From the NCBI GenBank assembly GCA_950295325.1, contig OX485805.1, positions 19,953,501 to 20,017,500 on the forward strand: a DNA stretch of 64,000 bases, in the 5' to 3' direction. This document shows, piece after piece, positions 23,100 through 36,088 of the stretch. Within the stretch, counting starts at the first letter, position 1. The number at the start of each line of letters is the position of its first letter. A program made the translations under genes and the position numbers. Under the pieces are notes generated by a model, which was not told the origin of the DNA, ran no database searches, and was given only the letters and a program-made list of their open reading frames with translations. This DNA comes from Polytrichum commune (Eukaryota; Streptophyta; Polytrichopsida; Polytrichales; Polytrichaceae).

Positions 23100-25060
23100 C
23101 CCCATATTATATGCTATTAATAATTGAAATAGTCATGAGTTTATACTAGAGATTTAAAACTATGGACAAAATATTTTGTACATTGTTTGAGATCTTTATT
23201 CATTCTCCTTTTTGTCGTAGTACACCATTTATGGTATCTAGTGTCACGTGCATAATAGTTTCACTTACCCTATTTTGAGGCATATGCTAGGCTATACTAA
23301 TGATCAACAAACTTCAGCATTAGTGTCACCTCATGACACTTGGCGTTCGAGTGTGCTTATTAACATTGGCACGAGTATGTTTAATAATGTTATGAGGTGT
23401 ATGCTTATGTTACACAATGGGCTACAAGTTGACTAAAGTGTACACAAATGGCACTTGCTCATTAGTATGCTCAAGAATATATTCCTCGCGCATTCAATTG
23501 TAAAAACATGACACATGCCATTATTATGCTCAATAACAATTTCTCCTTGCATTCTAAAACGCAAGACTATCAACTCAAGTATCCCAATGTGCTACACTAA
23601 ATGTGATAGTATAAATAAAATTTCACTTAAGAAGTTACTTATGTTGACAAATAGTATTATAGCATCAATTAAAAGACATGGCACTTTGAGATTATTGGGC
23701 ATCTAGTTTAGGGCCCTTCATAAATAATGTACATGACACCAAATACCATAAACAATGTAGAAGTTTTAGTTGACATTTGTGTCATTTTAGTTAGAAACAA
23801 TATAATTTATACAAAGAAGAGGCCACTAGCATTTTCTCCCATGTATTAATACCCATGTACATTCATTCAAGGAAAAATTTATAAACTTGTGACCATTTTC
23901 GTGATGCATCTAGAAGTATGAGTTTCATTTTTATCGTACGTGGCCTTGAACTCGACAAATGGACTGACCCCCTTGGGAGTTAATTGTTGAGTGTCAAGGC
24001 CAAAATGTTAGCATTTTAGGGTTGCCTAAGTATTGAGTGTGCCCAAATTTTGGTATTTGTGTGACTTCTGTGTTTGTTATTTGATGGGTTGTCTATAATT
24101 AGTTGGAGAGTTTGAGGTCATGTTGTCATTACCAACCATTTGTGTGCATAGTTAAATTTGGGCTTTTCAATGCTTGATTACATAATGATATTTAGATTCA
24201 TAACAATGTTATGTAGAATCAAAAATATTCCACAAAATATTTTCAGATATTTTCCACATTTAGAGTGAATGTGGGGAATATATGGGAATATTCTATAGAA
24301 TATTGTCAATCCCACATAACATTATTACGGATATGAATAATGTTATGTGATTGTGCTACTTCAATCTTTCTTATTTTTTGTAGGTCCCATATCAAATCGT
24401 CGTGCACACTTGATGTGGGGTGGCTTGCAAGCTAATATGGTGAGGTATGTGTGATGTGGAGAAATGGGAATATTTCGTCGTCCGGGTTTGGGCTTGTTCT
24501 AAGCTTGGCTACGTTGTCCATTATCCATTGCCGGAGATGTCCATATGCGCTTTGTTTTTTGCACATGGGTTTCATGGGGTGTTTTTTAGGAGGTCCATTG
24601 TGGCTCTGAACAATAGTTTATCTAGGTGGTTGTGTTGGGAGAATGGGCGTTTTATGTGGTTGCAAATAATGTGGAGGCTATTGAGATTGTTTGTAAAGAT
24701 GTAGATTTTGATGGTTAGGCTTTTGTGTGTTCTAGACATAGGAGGATTGTAGAGGGAAGCTAAGACATGAGCAATGGGTGATGAGTGATAACACATGAGT
24801 AGTGAGCAGTAATATGTGAGCGATGATGCTAAATTTAGTATATTCACACAAGTTTAAGGAACATCTTCTTAAATTGGTACTCATTTTAGGGAGATTTTCA
24901 CTCATAAAGTATTGATATTTTGATTGAACAATAGTGATAGGGGCCTTTAACCATGGATACTTCTAAAACATGTTAGTCCATTGCTAGTTTTTATTATAAG
25001 AATGTACGCTAATACATGTCAAATAACAACATTCTCAAGCATGTAGCTAAACATAAACAC
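23100..25060. other. AT-rich non-coding stretch
   Basis: No gene recognised. Around 24200-24360 there are several overlapping palindromes built on CATAACATTATT/ATGTTATGTG and GGGAATAT/ATATTCCC, which suggest a small foldback element, but I could not define its ends. Confidence 0.4.
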
Positions 25061-25068
25061 TTCGCACA

Positions 25069-25474
25069 TTACTCACACACTACAAAACTAGTAAGATAAA
25101 GTAGCCGCACGACCTCGTTATACGTGTAGGTTGGAGCATGAATGAAATTGTTGCTCTCATAATCCACCTTGCCTTTTAAATCTAAACACATAACAAAGAT
25201 GTTTGTGGTATATCCATTCCCCTTTCTTTCCCAAAACATGAGATGACATTTCCATGAAGTCAAGGCATGTGCAATGCGGTATGTCGTCAACTGTGACATG
25301 GTATACGATGTCCCCCTTGGAGACAATAATGATAAACACTCCAAATCCATGATATGGAATGGCAGTGACTTCAACGACATAGTGATTGTTCATAAGTCCG
25401 GTGGTCTTCTATTTGTGTTTGTGATTTGCTATCAATGTTGATAGGTTGCAGCGGACGAACTTCTCAAACCTAGA
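25069..25474 (-). pseudogene. SWIM zinc-finger ORF remnant
   Basis: The minus strand reads RFEKFVRCNLSTLIANHKHK, one stop, then KTTGLMNNHYVVEVTAIPYH and further to HVTVDDIPHCTCLDFMEMSS and WIYHKHLCYVF. The CxC ... xKH pattern is that of a SWIM zinc finger (CxCx(n)CxH), with the third Cys replaced by His. A frameshift near 25190 moves the reading to KVDYESNNFIHAPTYTYNEV and a stop. SWIM fingers occur in MULE and FAR1-type transposases and in DNA-binding proteins of unknown role. In this setting a transposon origin is likely but not shown. Confidence 0.65.
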
Positions 25475-25749
25475 AGTTGGGTGGCATCTGGGTTTGGTGT
25501 TAAACAAAAATGCAAGCGAGGGATTGGGAGTGTGGCATTTGTAGAAAGCCTACGATGAGGAGAAAGAGCCTCCCTTTATTGCGATTGGAATTGGAGTATT
25601 TGAGTGCCAACACCTCCACCCTTGAGAGATTGGTACCTATCTTCACCACCCATGTGCTGGGTAATATAAGCCAATCCAACACATGTTTCTTCTTGTTGCC
25701 ACTCACACGACACTTGATGTCATCATGGATAAACTAAAACTTGTATTCC

Positions 25750-27540
25750 ACATTGTTGGTGGAGCCCCAGGGGTGCACCTTTTGTTAAAAACCAAGAATT
25801 ACGTGTGTTTGCAACACACTCTAAAAGCCCCTTATATACATGTTTCCATATGTAAAATGAAGCAATACACGTAAAATTTCAATGATAATAGTACACGTTA
25901 TAATATGTCGACATCATTTTTTTACATTCATATATAGTTATTAATATAAGTATACAAAGATAGCTTTGAATAATAATGAACCCCTATCATATGTATAATG
26001 TAAAACCCTAGGATTCATTAATAAAATCATTGAAGGATTTTTTTCATCCCCCATATGTAATTTATAAGCATTTAGGTCTATAATAAATGTCATAGAAGCT
26101 AATGCAATCATTGTTTCTAAATTTATAGTCAAAATGATTTGTAAGATCGTAAGTCCAATTATTGTTGGTTCCTTTTTGATACTCCCAATAAACCAAATCT
26201 TGATTGGAGCTAAATGTATTGGTCTACCACTTTCTTCTTCTTCATCTTCTTTTACAATTCTATCTTTAGGTGTGCTAAAAAAACACACTTTGTGATCACA
26301 ATCAAAATTTAATATAGTATCACGTGCGATTTGTGGTGGTAAGGAGTTTAGGCTTCACATATAATATGCTAGCCTTAATCTAAGCCAATAAATCTTAAGA
26401 TTAAGTTGGATTGCCATTCAATTGTCTAGCAAATGAACTTTTGGAAATTCTAGACTCCCCTACCTCTACATAAGCCACATTGCACTTTACATTAGATCGG
26501 GAAGGCATTTCAATATTTTTATGTTCATCAATTAGAACATCCAAGGCATGTCCAAGCTCCCCTTGCAACTCCAAATCTTCATGTAAATAATTTTCAACCT
26601 ACGATTGTATCAATTCTATCTCTATGACAACATCCGTGCACGTGTTTGAATTGTCTTCTCCAATACTACAATTTTCCTTGTTACCGCTTTGTGCACTAGA
26701 ATCATCAATCATTGTGTGATCATAATCACACTCCTCATCCTCCTCCATACCTCCAAATAAATGAGCCTCAATAAGTGACCTTACCATACAAGTACAAATG
26801 TTGTATATTTTATAAAGATCTCCATACATGTGCATAACTACGAGTTATAATTTATGTAACATATGTATATGTAGTACAAAAAAGTTTAAATTAATATCCA
26901 TTTTGTGCACTCACATATATTCATACATGTCATGAAGCATGTTATGTGAATTTGAGGGCCCACCCTGCCCATTTTAGGATCCCCTCATGAGCATATGACA
27001 ACACATAGCATGCATAAAACTAAACTAACATAATTCTTGAAATCTTGAAAAATAGTTGCAAAGTACCGAGGAACTATTTTTTGAGATTTCAAAAATTATT
27101 TTTCATCCTTCATTTTATATTTATTTATTATTGGATATTTTCACTTTCAGTAGGTCATACATGATCCTTGCCATTCATGGTTGGTCTTCTTGTGTGTGTT
27201 GTGACCCTTTAAGGGTGCGCACATGGCCAAGTTAAGATCTTTTAAAAGATAGCACAAGGGTGGGACCCCCCCCCCAAACCCAAAACATTCAATAGTGTGG
27301 CCTTGGTGTGGAGGTGTGGATTAAAGGCCAACCCCTATCCATATTAGGATCCCCTCATGAGCATATGACTCCTTCACAATACTAATATTTTGATTTACTG
27401 GAAATCATTTCTTGTTGTTTGTATTTTAGATTTTTCCTTTGTGGTGGTCGTACTAGGAGTATGGTGTCATGCGTCCACTTCCAATGGCCTTATTGAAGGT
27501 GGATGACACTTTGACTCATATAGGAACTTTGAGGAATACA
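25750..27540. other. AT-rich non-coding stretch with acidic minus-strand ORF fragments
   Basis: Minus-strand frames at 25941-26288 and 26599-26835 contain acidic runs (KEDEEEESG and MEEDEECDYDHT). They may be pieces of one decayed ORF but match no family I know. A near-identical 30-base segment (TTAGGATCCCCTCATGAGCA onward) occurs at 26975 and again at 27345, with a 10-base C run between them at 27266-27275. Confidence 0.35.
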
Positions 27541-27671
27541 AATTTCAATTCATTGAGTAGCGAGGTCCATATGAAGCCAATTTTTAAATCAAAAATTTAT
27601 ATCCCTATTTGTCAATTGGTTTCATTGTTTTTTTTATCATATTGATTTTGCACGTCGACGTGTAACTTTTA

Positions 27672-29236
27672 GATAATGAATTTGTGAATGGTTATAGGGA
27701 GGGTCATAGGATGTTGTACGTTTCACCTGACAAAAATGGGAAATTTATGGATATCATTGATTTTGACACTTGATATAAGCACTAGCCATTATGCAATGAA
27801 TTATTTGAAAAAATATTAAAAATCATAACAACAATTTGAAGTCTACTAAGAAGATGTTCTATGTTTGAGAGGGAAAGTACGGAGTCATTGCTTGGCAACA
27901 ACATATTGATAGGTATATAGTGAATGCAAAGAGTGGCATTAAGCAATTGATTGCATAGTGTTGGAATTTGTTGGTTTGGTGGTCATTCTTCTCCATACCA
28001 TGCATGATGTCAATAGTTAATTTTCACCTTTTTGTATTTTTATATTTTATGTTTGTCTATGTCTAGATTCTAAATGTTATACATGTTTGTTTTGTATGTA
28101 GTGTCACTCCATCCGGGCTAGTTTGTTTAGTGTTATTGGAGAAGACTTCCATGTCCACAATGATACACAATAGTACAGATGTGAACCCGCTTTGTTGAAA
28201 ACATTCAAATTTGTGAAAAGATTTAGTATCTTTAATGGCTAGTAATTTCAATTAAAAAATATATAACACCTTTGTTGCTACATGGTGTATGATTGAGATG
28301 AATTGCTCATTACATGACTTTATTGCTATGTGGGGAGCGGACGGAAGAGAAGGTTTCTTTGGAGTTATGCAACTTTGGAGGTTTTGATCGTATAATTGTT
28401 GAATTGCTAGAAGGCTTGCTTGTGCTTGGTGTTTCTTCTCCACCCATTGCAGTCCCTTTTGAATGACCATAACAACAAGGACATTGAGGCTTTGTTTGAA
28501 TTTGCATCTACACGTTTCACTAATGATGGCCTTTTGTTTTTGTATGCCCATGAGAAGAAACGTGTTAGGGACGATGTAAAGGCCTTCTCAACCTCTTACA
28601 ACTTTTGGTTGCGGAAAGATTGGTGGGCTTTAAGCAAGTTGTCATTGTAGTCTCCACTCAATACATCTTTGACAATATTAAACTCTATGTTATGATCCTT
28701 CTATCAGTTCTTCCTTTTCGTAATTGTCAACTTGGATTATTAATCTGCTATACAACCTCGAATGCTAGGTAATATCTTTCAAACTCATTGATTTCACATT
28801 TTGTTTCATTCCCAAGTCCAAGTTTGTTTTCCAAAAGAAGGGAACAATGTCTAAGGTTGATGTTCAAGCTTTGGACATGTACTTCAATATGATGTCGGCA
28901 AGCACACAATTGATGAATGGGAAGCCCCGTGGAGAGGTGGAGGGGAGAAGGAAGTTGAAACAATGCAAATCCTTATTAAGGCTTTGACAACTTTAGGCTA
29001 TGTTGTTCTAGATGCTTATGCTTCTACATGTTGGTAATTTTAATTTCTTAAGTTCATCATGCAATATAATTTCATTGTGGTGTTGTTTGTGGCTTGTGCA
29101 AATTTGTTGACTTCTAGCTATTTCAATGGCAGGTGCATCTATTCATGCTTGCAGATATACAGGCCAACATTTAGTCCTGTATGAGGAGGACTCTACAATG
29201 TTCGATGCCATCCTATCCCCATTGCAAGATGCATAA
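27672..29236 (+). pseudogene. beta-class DNA N4/N6 methyltransferase-like ORF, broken, with intron(s)
   Basis: Pieces in plus-strand order: GHRMLYVSPDKNGKFMDIID (27.7 kb); a block near 27860-27950 with EGKYGVIAWQQHIDRY, which faintly recalls a ParB/sulfiredoxin-type xGxxRxxAW motif; ALFEFASTRFTNDGLLFLYA and KKRVRDDVKAF (28.49-28.6 kb) preceded by a degraded proline motif where (D/N/S)PP(Y/W) is expected; FVFQKKGTMSKVDVQALDMY (28.8 kb); ETMQILIKALTTLGYVVLDA (28.95 kb), an SAM-binding motif I of the VVLDxxAxTG type; and after a GT-AG intron (about 29030-29131) IHACRYTGQHLVLYEEDSTM. The order catalytic motif IV before motif I is that of beta-class methyltransferases. Stops and a frameshift near 28945 make it a pseudogene. 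It could come from a mobile element or a host gene. Confidence 0.5.
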
Positions 29237-30452
29237 CCAACTTTGCTTTTGGTGGGTTTATTTCCTAGAATGCCTTCATCGAATCTAACGAAGAGCTTAT
29301 CAAAAAGGTTGCAAGAAAAAATTGTTTGAGTATCTCAGTTAATAGTTTGTCCTTGTATTGTATCGATTTCACCTCTGGAGCTTTGAAATGTGTGGTTGGA
29401 CATTGAGTTTTGTGACTTTATTTTGCCCTAAATTTTTTTTTTTAAAATCTCATCACAGTCCAAAGGTTTTGCATATACATGTGTAGAGGGTTGCTTGGAT
29501 GATGATGGAGTCAGCGTCGCCAATTCTTCACTGTAGATCAAGATGAATTGCTCGCACCCCTGGTGTAGATGACAAGGTAATGAGTGTAATGATCTTGATT
29601 GCTACGCTAAATTGGTTTAGCAACATGAAGTTAGTTCACAATGCCATCCATTATACATGTTTGAGTGGATTTGATATGATTGGATTTGACTAAATTGGAT
29701 TGTTGGATCAATGTACATTTATTTGTGTGACCAATTTATTCTTGTACTACCATCTATGCCCAAATTTGTTTTTTGCTTTCTTCCTTCGATGCCTACAACC
29801 ATTCATGTTTTAAACCCTTCATACTATCTTGAAAAAATGATAGAGTATGCTCAATACTTGATAAATTCTTGCATGTGTTTAAGAAAGTGGAAGTTGATTC
29901 CATGAACAACATTTGATTAATTTTTCATCCCCTCATGCCAAGCGTGTAATTGTTGAGTTTGACAGTCCATTTCGGTATTCATCAACCCCGCTCAATTTAT
30001 TATGGGCCCCACTCAATTTATTGTGTATGAAATATGTTATGTTTATGCCTAAATACTCTGGTTATGATATAGAAGTGGACTTAGTAGCAAAAACATTTCC
30101 TCCCTTGCTACTCATGTCTCACCGCTCACATGATAGCACTCCCCGAGGACTGCATTGAGTAATGCTCTTAGTATGTTTGGGTACCACGAGAGTTTTCTAT
30201 TATGGTCATCTCGTTGTATTTCTATATACTCTATAGCTAATAATATCACATGTGGCATCCTCATTAGAGGGTGTGAAGGAGTGGTTAGTATAGAAGCTTT
30301 GTAGTGGTGGATTTTTATGAGGTTTGGGAGCATAAGCATTTGTAAGTAGTGGGAAGTATTGAGTTTTTTCCACAAAACTTCACAATTTTACTTATATGTT
30401 TGGTGGAGTGCTTTGGAGTAATATTGGGTTGCATGTGTGTGTGGGTGTTTGA

Positions 30453-30470
30453 GGGGGGGGGGGGGGGGGG
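30453..30470. repeat. poly(G) tract, 18 bases
   Basis: Uninterrupted G run just after a (GT)n-like stretch. It could form a quadruplex and may vary in length. Confidence 0.9.
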
Positions 30471-30699
30471 AGAATACAAATATTGGATATCATGGATGGT
30501 CTTTAAAAGTGTAATTTTATGAACCATCATCTCTACACAAGATTGCGTTTTTGTTATCTATCAAACCATGTTGTATATAATTTGATTAAGCATTGATACA
30601 TGTTTTCATTCAAAAGGCTTGCTATGATTTTTTCCATGATTATTTGAAATCAAAATCTTACATAGCACATCTTTTTGGCATGCCCACATGGATATAATC

Positions 30700-30721
30700 T
30701 TCATATATCTATATCTATATC

Positions 30722-30751
<30 letters not shown>
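30700..30751. repeat. (ATCT)n/(AT)n microsatellite
   Basis: ATATCT units pass into ATCT units and then into an (AT) tract. Confidence 0.9.
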
Positions 30752-30752
<1 letters not shown>

Positions 30753-32050
30753 CTTTTATTTTCTAGAACAATGGAGATTGAAGGTTGTCTATCTTTGTTC
30801 ATCTCAATATTCACAAGTATCCTAAACCCTTAACAGCTAAGAGAAAAGGGTTCAACTTTCATAAGTCATATTTTTGTGTGTTGAGATCCAACATGAAATG
30901 ATGTAATGAAGTTGGGGAGAGTGACATATCAATATCAAGCAACTACATGATGGTTTATTTCCCATAGAAAGAGGTTGCAACTAAAAACTTTGATAATCTA
31001 CAATTGCTTGTCGAAAAGTTCATAGTACACAACCTGAGTGCTCCCCATAAGCAAGGACTCCCGAAATTAAAGAATACTTATAATCATGTAATACATGGTC
31101 CTACAAAAGTAGCCAAAGAGTTGTGTAATGTTATAGAGTTTTGTATAAGGAAATGCAAAGTCAACTCGATAGCTCTTTCACATGTGGACAGTTCTCGAGG
31201 GCCAGAGGGAATCATCACATGCGAAAGGACCTCTCATTCATCCAACATATAAGCCCTTCAAAATAGTATGAGCTCTAGGTCACTTTATTTATTTTCATAG
31301 TTGATTCGACATAGGAATTAGCTACAAAATCCTCGAAATAGTCTAGTTGAGTTCATTTGAGATGAATCATCTACAAACTTATAAGAGGTAAAGTTGTTAT
31401 GCTTGCATGGATGATAAACACGCTCGTATGCGACAAATTCCCTCTTGGCGTTTCCCGAGGACGGGAGTCTTAGAAAGCTTTTACATTTGAAACGTATTAG
31501 GGTGAGTGTGCCTATTACATTGCATTGTGCACTTTTCCCAATGTATAAACTTGGAAATGTATTAGGATTTGGTCAGACTCATAACTTGGCTACAATCACA
31601 AGAGTTCAATAGTAGTGTTGTCATAAGTCTTTGGAAATATAATGGCTTCTTAATTCCCGTCACTTGGTCATATACCTTGGGGAGAATACAAGGATAGGAT
31701 GCCATGAACCCCATATTTCAAATCAAGATTGGTTGTCTTAAAAACTACATTCATCAGTTCAATTAGTATGGAATTCGTTTGAACTCACACAAATGTTATG
31801 TTTTATTTATAAGAAATGATGCAAACTTCTTGAAATGTAACATAGATAAACACTTAAATGTGCTCTAAAGTTAAAAAACAGAGTTTCATGGGTGATTAAA
31901 AAATCGCTTAAAAACATATAAAGCATTACGTGATTTCAAATGAGAAGACTATGCAGTTTCACAAAATTTGGAATGCTCTCTTAAAACAACTCAATAGAGA
32001 TGAATCAATTACACACGTGTAGCATAACAACAACAATATGCAGGTACTTA

Positions 32051-32608
32051 GGGTTGCTTTACACCATGGCCATGAAGTCAGACCATGGAAGATGGCCATT
32101 TCCCACAGTCCAATTTCTTAAAAAATAATAATTTACAAAGCCTTTGAGCCCCTCACTTGGTGTAAACTGAATGTGGACCAAGAAGATGACCAAAAAGTGA
32201 ATGTGTTGTTTTTTTTTACATATACCCAAAAAAAAGGCAGTTTTGAAAAATAAAAATAAAAATCAAGTTTGAGCATTCTCTTGTCTTCTCTTGTCTTCTT
32301 CTTCTCTTCCCCTATATTTTTATTATTAAAAAAATCATTAAATTTTATTACAACATCATTTCTTTGTCATGGGCCCTTGCTTTTCTCTACTAGAGCACCT
32401 CTTTTGCCTCTCCCACCACAAAACCTATTGGACCATGTCAGTGGATAATGTAGGCCTCAAAATATGTCTTTTGGGGACCTCGAACTCCATGATCCCTCTG
32501 ACATTTTTTCCTCAGTGTAAACCGAAGTGGTCCGGGGACGAGTTCAACAACCAATCACATGCTTTATAGGCCTTGGGACGACTTCATGGTCCATGTGTAA
32601 ACAACCCC
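32051..32608. mobile_element. Harbinger-type MITE, 558 bp
   Basis: Left end GGGTTGCTTTACACCATGGC and inverted right end GGGGTTGTTTACACATGGAC; both continue into an ATGAAGTC segment. The flanks are TTA (32048-32050) and TTG (32609-32611), a 3-bp duplication with one change. The ends share the GC(T)TTACAC character of the other Harbinger MITEs here. The short ORF inside is not a gene. Confidence 0.7.
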
Positions 32609-32609
32609 T

Positions 32610-33410
32610 TGACTTCCTTAATGACCCATTGACATGAAGTTCAAGCCAAGCAAACAATTTGTGCCGGCGCCGATTATTATAACTTTGTTGGTGGGTTCAC
32701 CTACCTAAAGGTTGACACCGGCACATTGCTCATAGCATTTCATGATTGTATCTCTCACTCTATATCTCCGATAAGGCCGTGTTCAATTGCCTCAAGATAC
32801 TTCCATGTAGAGTACAAATTCATAATTTCCAAAAACTAATTTCAAATGAAGATCACACGTTGATAGTATGAAAAAACATCACATGTCACAAATGAACACA
32901 CCCCATTTATGGGCCGGTTTATACACCACTAACCAATGACCATGACCACCGTATCTAAAATCTCTTGTAAGTTCAAAAATGGTGGCGGTCCCACTTCATT
33001 TTACACAAGGTAAGCTAAAATAAAAGTGACCATGTCAAAAAAAATGGATGAGAGAGTGATATGGCATTTTATAGAAACCCTATTTTTAGACAATCTAATG
33101 TTGAGATTTTTATTTTTATTTTTAAAATTCCATTGAAAATACTACATCCCAGTCTAAGTCCACTTTACGTTGTGACGTGTGACAAAGACTTCTAAAATGT
33201 GACGTGGATTTCTCTTCATCATGGTCTTTGGACTTCCAATCATGACGGTGATAAATCATAAATTGTTTTCTCTTGCAGGCACTAGTAACGTGTAGGCAAC
33301 GTCCCGGAGTGCTTCCACACTATGATTGGTTTATATTGGGTTTAGACGCAAATCAACTATAAATTGAAGCCCACACCAAACATAACAATATTCAAGTTTC
33401 ATGGGGTTGT
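32610..33410. other. non-coding stretch, possible decayed repeat
   Basis: GGGCCGGTTTATACACCAC at about 32911 looks like another Harbinger-type left end, but I found no matching right end. Confidence 0.3.
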
Positions 33411-33414
33411 TTAA

Positions 33415-33769
33415 GCCCCTGGCTAGATTATATCTTCATTCAGCTGGGCCCCGCCTTGCCACACCTCTTTCATTGCATGGTCTTCTTGCTCGCACTTTTG
33501 TGGGAACTCTTCCCTGTTGGGAACCAATGTGACAATACCCGGTCACTTAAGCCATCAAACTCCTCTGGTATGTGAATGAACTCCATCAATTAACTTGGGA
33601 ATAATGAAAGTGATGTCAACTTGAATATTTGTAATTTTGATAAGGTATCGTCACATTGGTTCCCAATGGGGAAGAGTTCCCACACAAGTGTGAGCAGGTA
33701 GACCATGCAGTGAAAAAGGCGTGAGAGGGGCGGGGCCCAACCATATGAAGATGTGATCTAGCCTGGGGC
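33415..33769. mobile_element. long-armed MITE (Mutator-like), copy 1, 355 bp
   Basis: Two inverted arms of about 125 bases enclose a loop of about 100. The arms start GCCCCWGGCTAGAT and include TTGGGCCCC-like, GGGAACTCTTCCC and GGGAACCAATGTGAC segments. The flanks are GTTGTTTAA (33406-33414) and GTTGTTTCA (33770-33778), a 9-bp duplication with one mismatch. Long arms and 9-bp duplications are typical of Mutator-like elements. A second copy lies at 37960-38319. Confidence 0.8.
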
Positions 33770-33789
33770 GTTGTTTCACACCTCTTGAA

Positions 33790-35130
33790 TCTCTCACAAA
33801 CTATTATAGGTAATAGTTAGTATTAAGGTGGACCTAGACATTTTGAAAATCCAAAGTTGTCCATGGTGGAAATTCAATATGTCATGATTAAATATGCGTC
33901 ATTGTTATTGTGGATTTAATTTGTAATTTTTCAATGATTTGAATTGGACACTTAAGTTTATGTAAGAAAATCACACATGAAATTAGTTTTCATTGTGAAT
34001 TTCATTTGATCATAAGGGGTGGCCCCAACAAGGTTCTATACTCGACGTTGAACAACACATAAAAGAGAGGTTTGCCAACAACATCATCTTCATTCAATCC
34101 CGATTTCCCAAGGAAGTCTAGTTTCGTTTGGATCTCGATCAAGAACATATCTTGATTCATTTCATATTTACTTTTTCAAGTGAAGTTGATGAAGAGTGAG
34201 CATGAAGGCTGTCAAAAACCTCCTTTGCAAGCCTCCCGAGTCCTCCTACAACCCGGCCCACCTAGCTAGCTTCACGTATAGTCACCAAGGAAAACCGGCC
34301 CATTGAATCCGAGGGTTGGAAAGCGAACAATTCTCCCAATGCTTCTAAGCAATTTAACTAAACATTGTGAAGAAGCAAGAGCGGATTTTATATCGATTTT
34401 TCCAAATTACCCACATGTATGTCATGCTCTTAATTAGTTGCTTCCCACGTTGGTTTTTAGAGCACGACCCAACCGATTCGTACAAGGACGTTAAGTACCG
34501 TGACTCCCACGCACACCCAAACAATGGAGATGTGTCTTGAAGAAGGACCTCTTTTTAATTGACATAAATGGCCGGTAGTTATAAGGCCCACCACATGAAG
34601 TCACGGATTTTGACCACATGTGTTGAAAGGCCCGTAACCGCTTCTAACTAGAAATTAAAAACAACTTCCACATCGGCAACTTGATGTTGTTACCCACCAA
34701 TCGGGAAGAAAGAAAGAAAGAAAGAAAATGCAACTCTTGCACGACTTTATAATCAAGGGCCACCAAGGTATGTGTGTGTTATTCGGCTCTTTTTTCATGT
34801 TCTCCAACTTCTACCGATTAGATCTACATAATAAAAATTTGTGTCACATTATTAGCAAATCTATAATGAAACATCTGCAAGAATCAGATTGGAAATCGGA
34901 CCTTCATTAATTTAGTTCTGTGATTATTGAAAGTGCATGTGTTGTTGATTCCGTAGCTGGATACATAGGTCCTCCCAATCATGTTCACTAATGAGTGCAT
35001 AGTATTCAATAATATTCGAAGACGTAGTCCAATTTCTTTTAGAACATGTGTTTTTTATGGTGTTTGCTCTTTGATCCTCACTGAAGCACACACCAATTGA
35101 ATGTAGGGGTCCGATTAAGAAGAGGAACCA
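33790..35130. other. non-coding stretch
   Basis: No gene recognised. A (GAAA)n microsatellite of five units lies at 34706-34728. Confidence 0.45.
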
Positions 35131-35131
35131 A

Positions 35132-35639
35132 AGGCCTCGTACACAAGAGAGCTTGAGGGCCCGTGGGCCCGTGTCATACAAATGATGTGATTGGTTGAGA
35201 AGGCGGGGACATTCCAAGTTCACTTTACACTGGACCTAGAAGGCATGAGGGACCAAAGATGTTTGGATGAATGAAACAATCTAAATGGCTTCTTACATGA
35301 CACCAAGTGGATAATGTTTCATGGTCTACTAGATGTTGCGTTAAGATCCCATCAAAAAAAGGTGGGTCTAACAAAAAAACTAAGGACTTTAGAAAACAAT
35401 TAGATTGTTGTTAGCTCTTAGAAATATTATAATGTCATGTTGGGGTCCCGGATTACGTATTGGTCTCGATTGTCCATAAAATATGTTATTGTCCCTCAAC
35501 TTGGTCCACTCTCACTTCACACCAAACTTAAGGACCCATCAATTACAAATTGAGGATTTTTTTTAATTATCTCCCAATGGTACGGCCTTTGGATGATTCT
35601 CAAGGACCTTTAGGTCGTGGTCCATGTGTAAAGCGGCTC
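35132..35639. mobile_element. Harbinger MITE, 508 bp, deletion derivative of the 8459-11647 family
   Basis: Left end AGGCCTCGTACACAAGAGAG and inverted right end GAGCCGCTTTACACATGGAC. The flanks are CAA (35129-35131) and TAA (35640-35642). The left ~330 bases follow 8459-8800 (GGCGGGGACATTCCAAGTTC against GGCGGAGATCATCCAAATTC) and the right ~150 follow 11470-11647 (TGGTCC..CTCAACTTGG, CGGCCTTTGGATGA). The element thus keeps the two ends of the autonomous element and lacks its middle. Confidence 0.75.
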
Positions 35640-35930
35640 TAAGTTATGAGTCCAATGAAGAAAATCTTAAAGTGCACAAAATCTTAAATGATCACGGAAT
35701 TCTTGTGATCAATTCTAGGTAATCAACTTACTCCAAGAAATCATTGGCAATGAGAGGAGATGGATGTTGATGGAACCATGGGGAGCCATTAATCATGTAG
35801 TACCCTCTTCGATCCTCAACCTCGTACACAGCAGACATAATTAATTAGATGTAATTGAGTCAAAATAGATGAAAATGTGATAAAACTCTTGTTGGAAGAT
35901 GATCTGCTTCTATGTTATATGGAGTTTTGT

Positions 35931-36088
35931 TTGGTCCAAGATGACCCTAAACTACTAGATGATAGTGGAGAAGTACCCACACTGAACAGAGTGGTTGGCG
36001 GTTCGATTCCCGGCCATCAAATCGTCCTTCTACTTGACGGAAAAACCAACCACGTGGTCAAAGCGCCTCCTATGTTCCAAATATATAC
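35931..36088 (+). mobile_element. tRNA-derived SINE, copy 2 (158 bp) with 12-bp target duplication
   Basis: Begins TTGGTCCAAGATGACC like copy 1, carries GATGATAGTGGAGAAG at the A-box position, the B box GGTTCGATTCC at 36000-36010, and TCTACTTGACGGAAAAAC. ATGGAGTTTTGT flanks it at 35919-35930 and 36089-36100. The 3' part is shorter than in copy 1 and the tail is an AT stretch. Confidence 0.85.

Larger units (their letters stand above)
29240..32040. other. AT-rich non-coding stretch with microsatellites
   Basis: No gene recognised. It holds an 18-base G run (30453-30470) and an (ATCT)n/(AT)n microsatellite (about 30700-30751). Confidence 0.45.
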
